Shown here: positions 62,170 to 64,000 of the stretch, piece by piece
Layout of the letters: each line of letters starts with the position of its first letter
Position numbering within the stretch: the first letter of the stretch is position 1
The notes under the pieces: model-generated
Database searches by the model: none
The model's input: the letters and a program-made list of their open reading frames with translations, nothing else
What the model was told of the DNA's origin: nothing
Position numbers and translations under genes: made by a program
Assembly (NCBI GenBank): GCA_016617855.1
Contig: JAECUM010000808.1
Coordinates: 1-64,000, forward strand
Reading direction: 5' to 3'
Origin: Megalonaias nervosa
Lineage: Eukaryota; Mollusca; Bivalvia; Unionida; Unionidae
DNA length: 64,000 bases

Positions 62170-62316
62170 ATGGTAGATATTTTCAGAAGATCTTCTCAGA
62201 GTCTCAAACCTTAAGGTGAATTATCCAGATATGCAACACTTGATCATATCAAGGACGAGATAGCTAATCTTTTGCATCTTGCAGATGTGGACCAAAATGA
62301 AGTTCTTGTTTTTTAG
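62170..62316 (+). pseudogene. Small broken ORF before the fibre gene
   Basis: ATG 62170 opens MVDIFRRSSQSLKP, a TAA (62212-62214), then GELSRYATLDHIKDEIANLL and ADVDQNEVLVF to TAG 62314-62316. No family recognised. It may be the N-terminal part of the fibre-like gene that follows, or a separate small protein. Confidence 0.4.
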
Positions 62317-62344
62317 GCTCAGCAAGGATGATTAAAGACGATTA

Positions 62345-62960
62345 ATATCCATTGACAGATATTATTCTGCAAGTTCCAGATGCGACCGATGGTAACTTAG
62401 TGGTATTTGCTAAGAACAGTAAAATTGAAAACTCAGAAGAATCAGTCTTAACACTCATGGGAGAGATTGCTTGATGTATCAAAAGAATTGGAGACATTAT
62501 GTATGGAGATCTCAACATGAGCAGAAATACAGTTATTAATGTGAGAGAACTAAAATCAGACGATGATGTGGCAACAAAAAGATACATAGACAGCAACAAT
62601 GCCATGATCAGAACTGAGATTAATGATCGTTTGTTATCCGCCGCTGATACAATGACTGGTTCTCTCAGTATGGTTAATAATAAAATTACTGGTCTTAGAG
62701 AACCAGAATCAAATGATGACGCCGCAACGAAAAAATATGTCAATGATAGCAACATTCCAATGGTGACTTCACTGATGACAATCATTGATGGATTGGCCAC
62801 ATTTAGATCTGAATTTTCTACTCACATACAAACGTTTTTGAATTTTCGTAGAAACACAAATAGAGCTATTGACGAATTTTTTGGAAATCCAGCTGTTATT
62901 GACTTTAAACTCTCTGACATAAATAAAAATATTAATGAATTTTTTGGAAATCTGAAATAA
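62345..62960 (+). pseudogene. Fibre-like protein with phage tail-fibre-type repeats
   Basis: The frame starts after a stop near 62344 with PLTDIILQVPDATDGNLVVF, has a TGA at 62472-62474, and then an open 153-codon stretch from ATG 62499. Two repeats of the type 'GdLnM..N.I..LrepksddDaATKrYVD' are present: residues 2-31 (MYGDLNMSRNTVINVRELKS, DDDVATKRYID) and 52-81 (TGSLSMVNNKITGLREPESN, DDAATKKYVND). This is the pattern of trimeric fibre shafts in bacteriophage tails. The C-terminus has EFFGN twice (residues 126-130 and 147-151) and possible coiled-coil spacing. In a Polinton-like element it would be a candidate receptor-binding fibre. The open 153-codon part could still be a gene with a shorter start. 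Confidence 0.7.
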
Positions 62961-62992
62961 AACAAATTACCGACGATGTAATATATACAGTA

Positions 62993-63205
62993 ATGTTTGG
63001 ATCAGCATTTTGGGACCTAATCAATACTGAATTCATCAACTATTGTGCTAAGGTTACCGGCATATACAGATTCTCAATACTTGGCACTACAACATTTAAA
63101 ATATACAATCATATTTCATGGTGTTATCCAGTTGATGCATCTTTTGGTCCTGTGTTAGTAGTACTGGATCGAAATGTCTTGATAACATTTTTGGTGACAC
63201 CCTAA
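62993..63205 (+). CDS. Small ORF, possibly fibre head or separate protein
   Basis: 70 codons from ATG to TAA: MFGSAFWDLINTEFINYC, then TGIYRFSILGTTTFKIYNHI and FGPVLVVLDRNVLITFLVTP. Alternating hydrophobic residues suggest beta strands. It follows the fibre-like frame by 32 bases and may be a detached C-terminal domain or its own gene. No family recognised. Confidence 0.35.
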   Translation: MFGSAFWDLINTEFINYCAKVTGIYRFSILGTTTFKIYNHISWCYPVDASFGPVLVVLDRNVLITFLVTP

Positions 63206-63279
63206 AAAAAAAACCCTGGCGTGTTGTATTATTGGTGTCTTGAATTAGTCGCTAAACTACCACCTACTTAAATTATATA

Positions 63280-63660
63280 ATGAACCAATTGATTGACTTT
63301 GTTGCAGCACAACATTATAGATACGAACAAGTGTGTTTGTTACAGACCCAGCTGCAAAATATCATTGATGAGTATATAGCAAAACTTAAAAAATACCTCA
63401 GATGTATTGTTGTTACTGACATAATTGTATATTCTGCATCTGCGGTCGTCGCTGGAGCAGCAACTATAATTGGATCATTATCAGCGCCATACATAATAGC
63501 ACCAGTTATAGGAATTGGTGTTGCAGTTGTAACCGGTGTTGCTGGTATTCTTAATATCATCACAAAAAATATATCCACGTGTGCGGCTCATAAATTACAC
63601 GAATATACAACACTACTATCAGCGGCAACACATGCATCCAGATTATCATCATTGATATAA
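63280..63660 (+). CDS. Two-helix membrane protein of Polinton-like element
   Basis: Intact 126-codon frame from ATG to TAA. An N-terminal helical stretch (CLLQTQLQNIIDEYIAKLKK) is followed by two hydrophobic segments at about residues 42-66 (VVTDIIVYSASAVVAGAATI) and 70-95 (APVIGIGVAVVTGVAGILNI), separated by SLSAP, and a polar C-terminal helix with His and Ser. Both membrane segments are rich in Gly/Ala small-residue spacing, suggesting helix packing. The helix - two membrane helices - helix plan resembles SLATT-type two-membrane-helix domains or small viral membrane proteins, but no sequence motif decides this. One of the few undamaged frames in this element. Confidence 0.6.
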   Translation: MNQLIDFVAAQHYRYEQVCLLQTQLQNIIDEYIAKLKKYLRCIVVTDIIVYSASAVVAGAATIIGSLSAPYIIAPVIGIGVAVVTGVAGILNIITKNISTCAAHKLHEYTTLLSAATHASRLSSLI

Positions 63661-63801
63661 TCAGGGCTCAATGATGGAATAATCAGATCAGGAATTCACA
63701 GAAATGATTAAGGTTTACCATGAAGCAACTGGAAACCAAACCCAGTGGACATAGTCAAAGACAGAGTCACCTTAATTTAAATCAGGAAGTAAATAATAAT
63801 A

Positions 63802-64000
63802 ATGTCATCAAACGATCAAAGATCGTCACAGTTACTACAACAAATCGTCACTAATACAACACCACCAACAACCATGATGATATCAGTGAGATCAACCAAT
63901 CCGGAATTCAACATTAGCTTTCCAATGGCAATTCCAGCCTTAGAAATAGCGTTAGCGCAATTGTGAGTATGTTACAGCTGGCCAAATATTAGATCAAAGT
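63802..64000 (+). pseudogene. Start of a further structural gene, in-frame TGA, runs off window
   Basis: ATG 63802 opens MSSNDQRSSQLLQQIVTNTT and then ISVRSTNPEFNISFPMAIPA leading to ALEIALAQL. It meets TGA at 63964-63966, after which the same frame continues with VCYSWPNI to the window edge. The STNPEF...ALEIAL...YSWPNI pattern recalls a conserved structural protein of Polinton-like elements. Only the N-terminal part is visible, and the rest lies beyond 64000. Confidence 0.5.

Larger units (their letters stand above)
51808..64000 (+). other. LRP5/6 intron, at least 12.2 kb, right end outside window
   Basis: Starts at a GTAGGG donor. No further YWTD or EGF exon was found to the window end, so the region is read as intron, assuming the gene continues. 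It contains a 62-bp tandem repeat, a pogo/Tigger-like element with a nested hAT MITE, a SINE2 split by a piggyBac-like element with a nested hAT-like element, and the Polinton-like element from about 58720. The stretch 52390-53286 shows nothing recognisable. Continuity beyond 64000 is inference. Confidence 0.6.
58721..64000 (+). mobile_element. Polinton/Maverick-like (adintovirus-like) element, partial
   Basis: A run of + strand genes typical of Polinton structural modules: putative core protein, major capsid candidate, small Ala-rich protein, adenain-type protease, fibre-like protein, two-helix membrane protein and a further structural gene start. The strongest single marker is the protease. 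No terminal inverted repeat is visible at the left, where it abuts SINE2 inside what looks like a coding frame, so the left edge is probably a truncation. DNA polymerase B, integrase and ATPase are absent from the window. Many genes carry stops or frameshifts. Confidence 0.75.

Noticed and set aside
51808..64000. Search for the next LRP5/6 propeller exon
   Set aside because: No YWTD-type segment with splice sites was found on the + strand; the region is transposon and Polinton-like sequence.
1..64000. CRISPR arrays or bacterial-type operons
   Set aside because: Tandem repeats here lack the constant-repeat/unique-spacer pattern, and the spliced host gene and transposons are eukaryotic.

Overview
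This is a eukaryotic, AT-rich, intron-dominated stretch of an invertebrate genome. The mix of elements (tRNA-derived SINEs with AAC tails, piggyBac, hAT and TA-flanked DNA transposons, a Polinton/adintovirus-like element) suggests a marine lophotrochozoan, probably a mollusc. That assignment is inference. No bacterial operons, rRNA, CRISPR arrays or intact tRNA genes were seen.

The only host gene recognised is an LRP5/6 (arrow-type Wnt co-receptor) gene on the + strand. Three consecutive exons are visible: 36777-37170 and 48250-48650 (first YWTD beta-propeller) and 51676-51807 (first EGF-like repeat). Splice sites and reading phase agree across all three. The introns are about 11.1 kb, 3.0 kb and at least 12.2 kb. 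The signal-peptide exon and everything after EGF1 were not found, so most or all of the window is probably intron or 5' flank of this gene.

The rest is layered transposon DNA, and many insertions can be placed to the base by target duplications. A SINE1 copy is split at TTAA by a decayed piggyBac element (23008-27815, 14-bp perfect inverted repeats). The transposase of that element is itself split next to its IDE(S/D) catalytic motif by a TA-flanked element (24744-26831). Two SINE2 copies are split at the same internal TTAA by two different piggyBac-like elements (43870-44672 and 55865-58640), and the second of these carries a nested hAT-like element (56378-58547). A pogo/Tigger-like element (53287-55417) contains a 155-bp hAT MITE with a perfect 8-bp duplication. 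A TA-type MITE (5663-6931) contains a 1-kb hAT-like element. A dispersed repeat (R1) is split by an unclassified element with 13-bp inverted repeats (10602-12288). Tandem arrays include a 66-bp minisatellite (about 21251-22440), a 62-bp one (52072-52385), and degenerate arrays of about 150 bp (12.5-13.4 kb) and about 300 bp (30.6-35 kb).

From about 58720 to the right edge lies part of a Polinton/Maverick-like (adintovirus-like) element. All visible genes are on the + strand: two small conserved-looking broken ORFs, a basic putative minor-capsid/core protein, a putative major capsid gene, a small Ala-rich protein, an adenain-type protease, a fibre-like protein with phage-tail-fibre-type repeats, a two-helix membrane protein, and the start of another structural gene. 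The copy is dead: many genes carry stops or frameshifts and the protease has Arg where the catalytic His is expected. Most in-frame nonsense codons are TGA, which fits CpG decay of CGA codons. Polymerase, integrase and packaging ATPase genes are not in the window.
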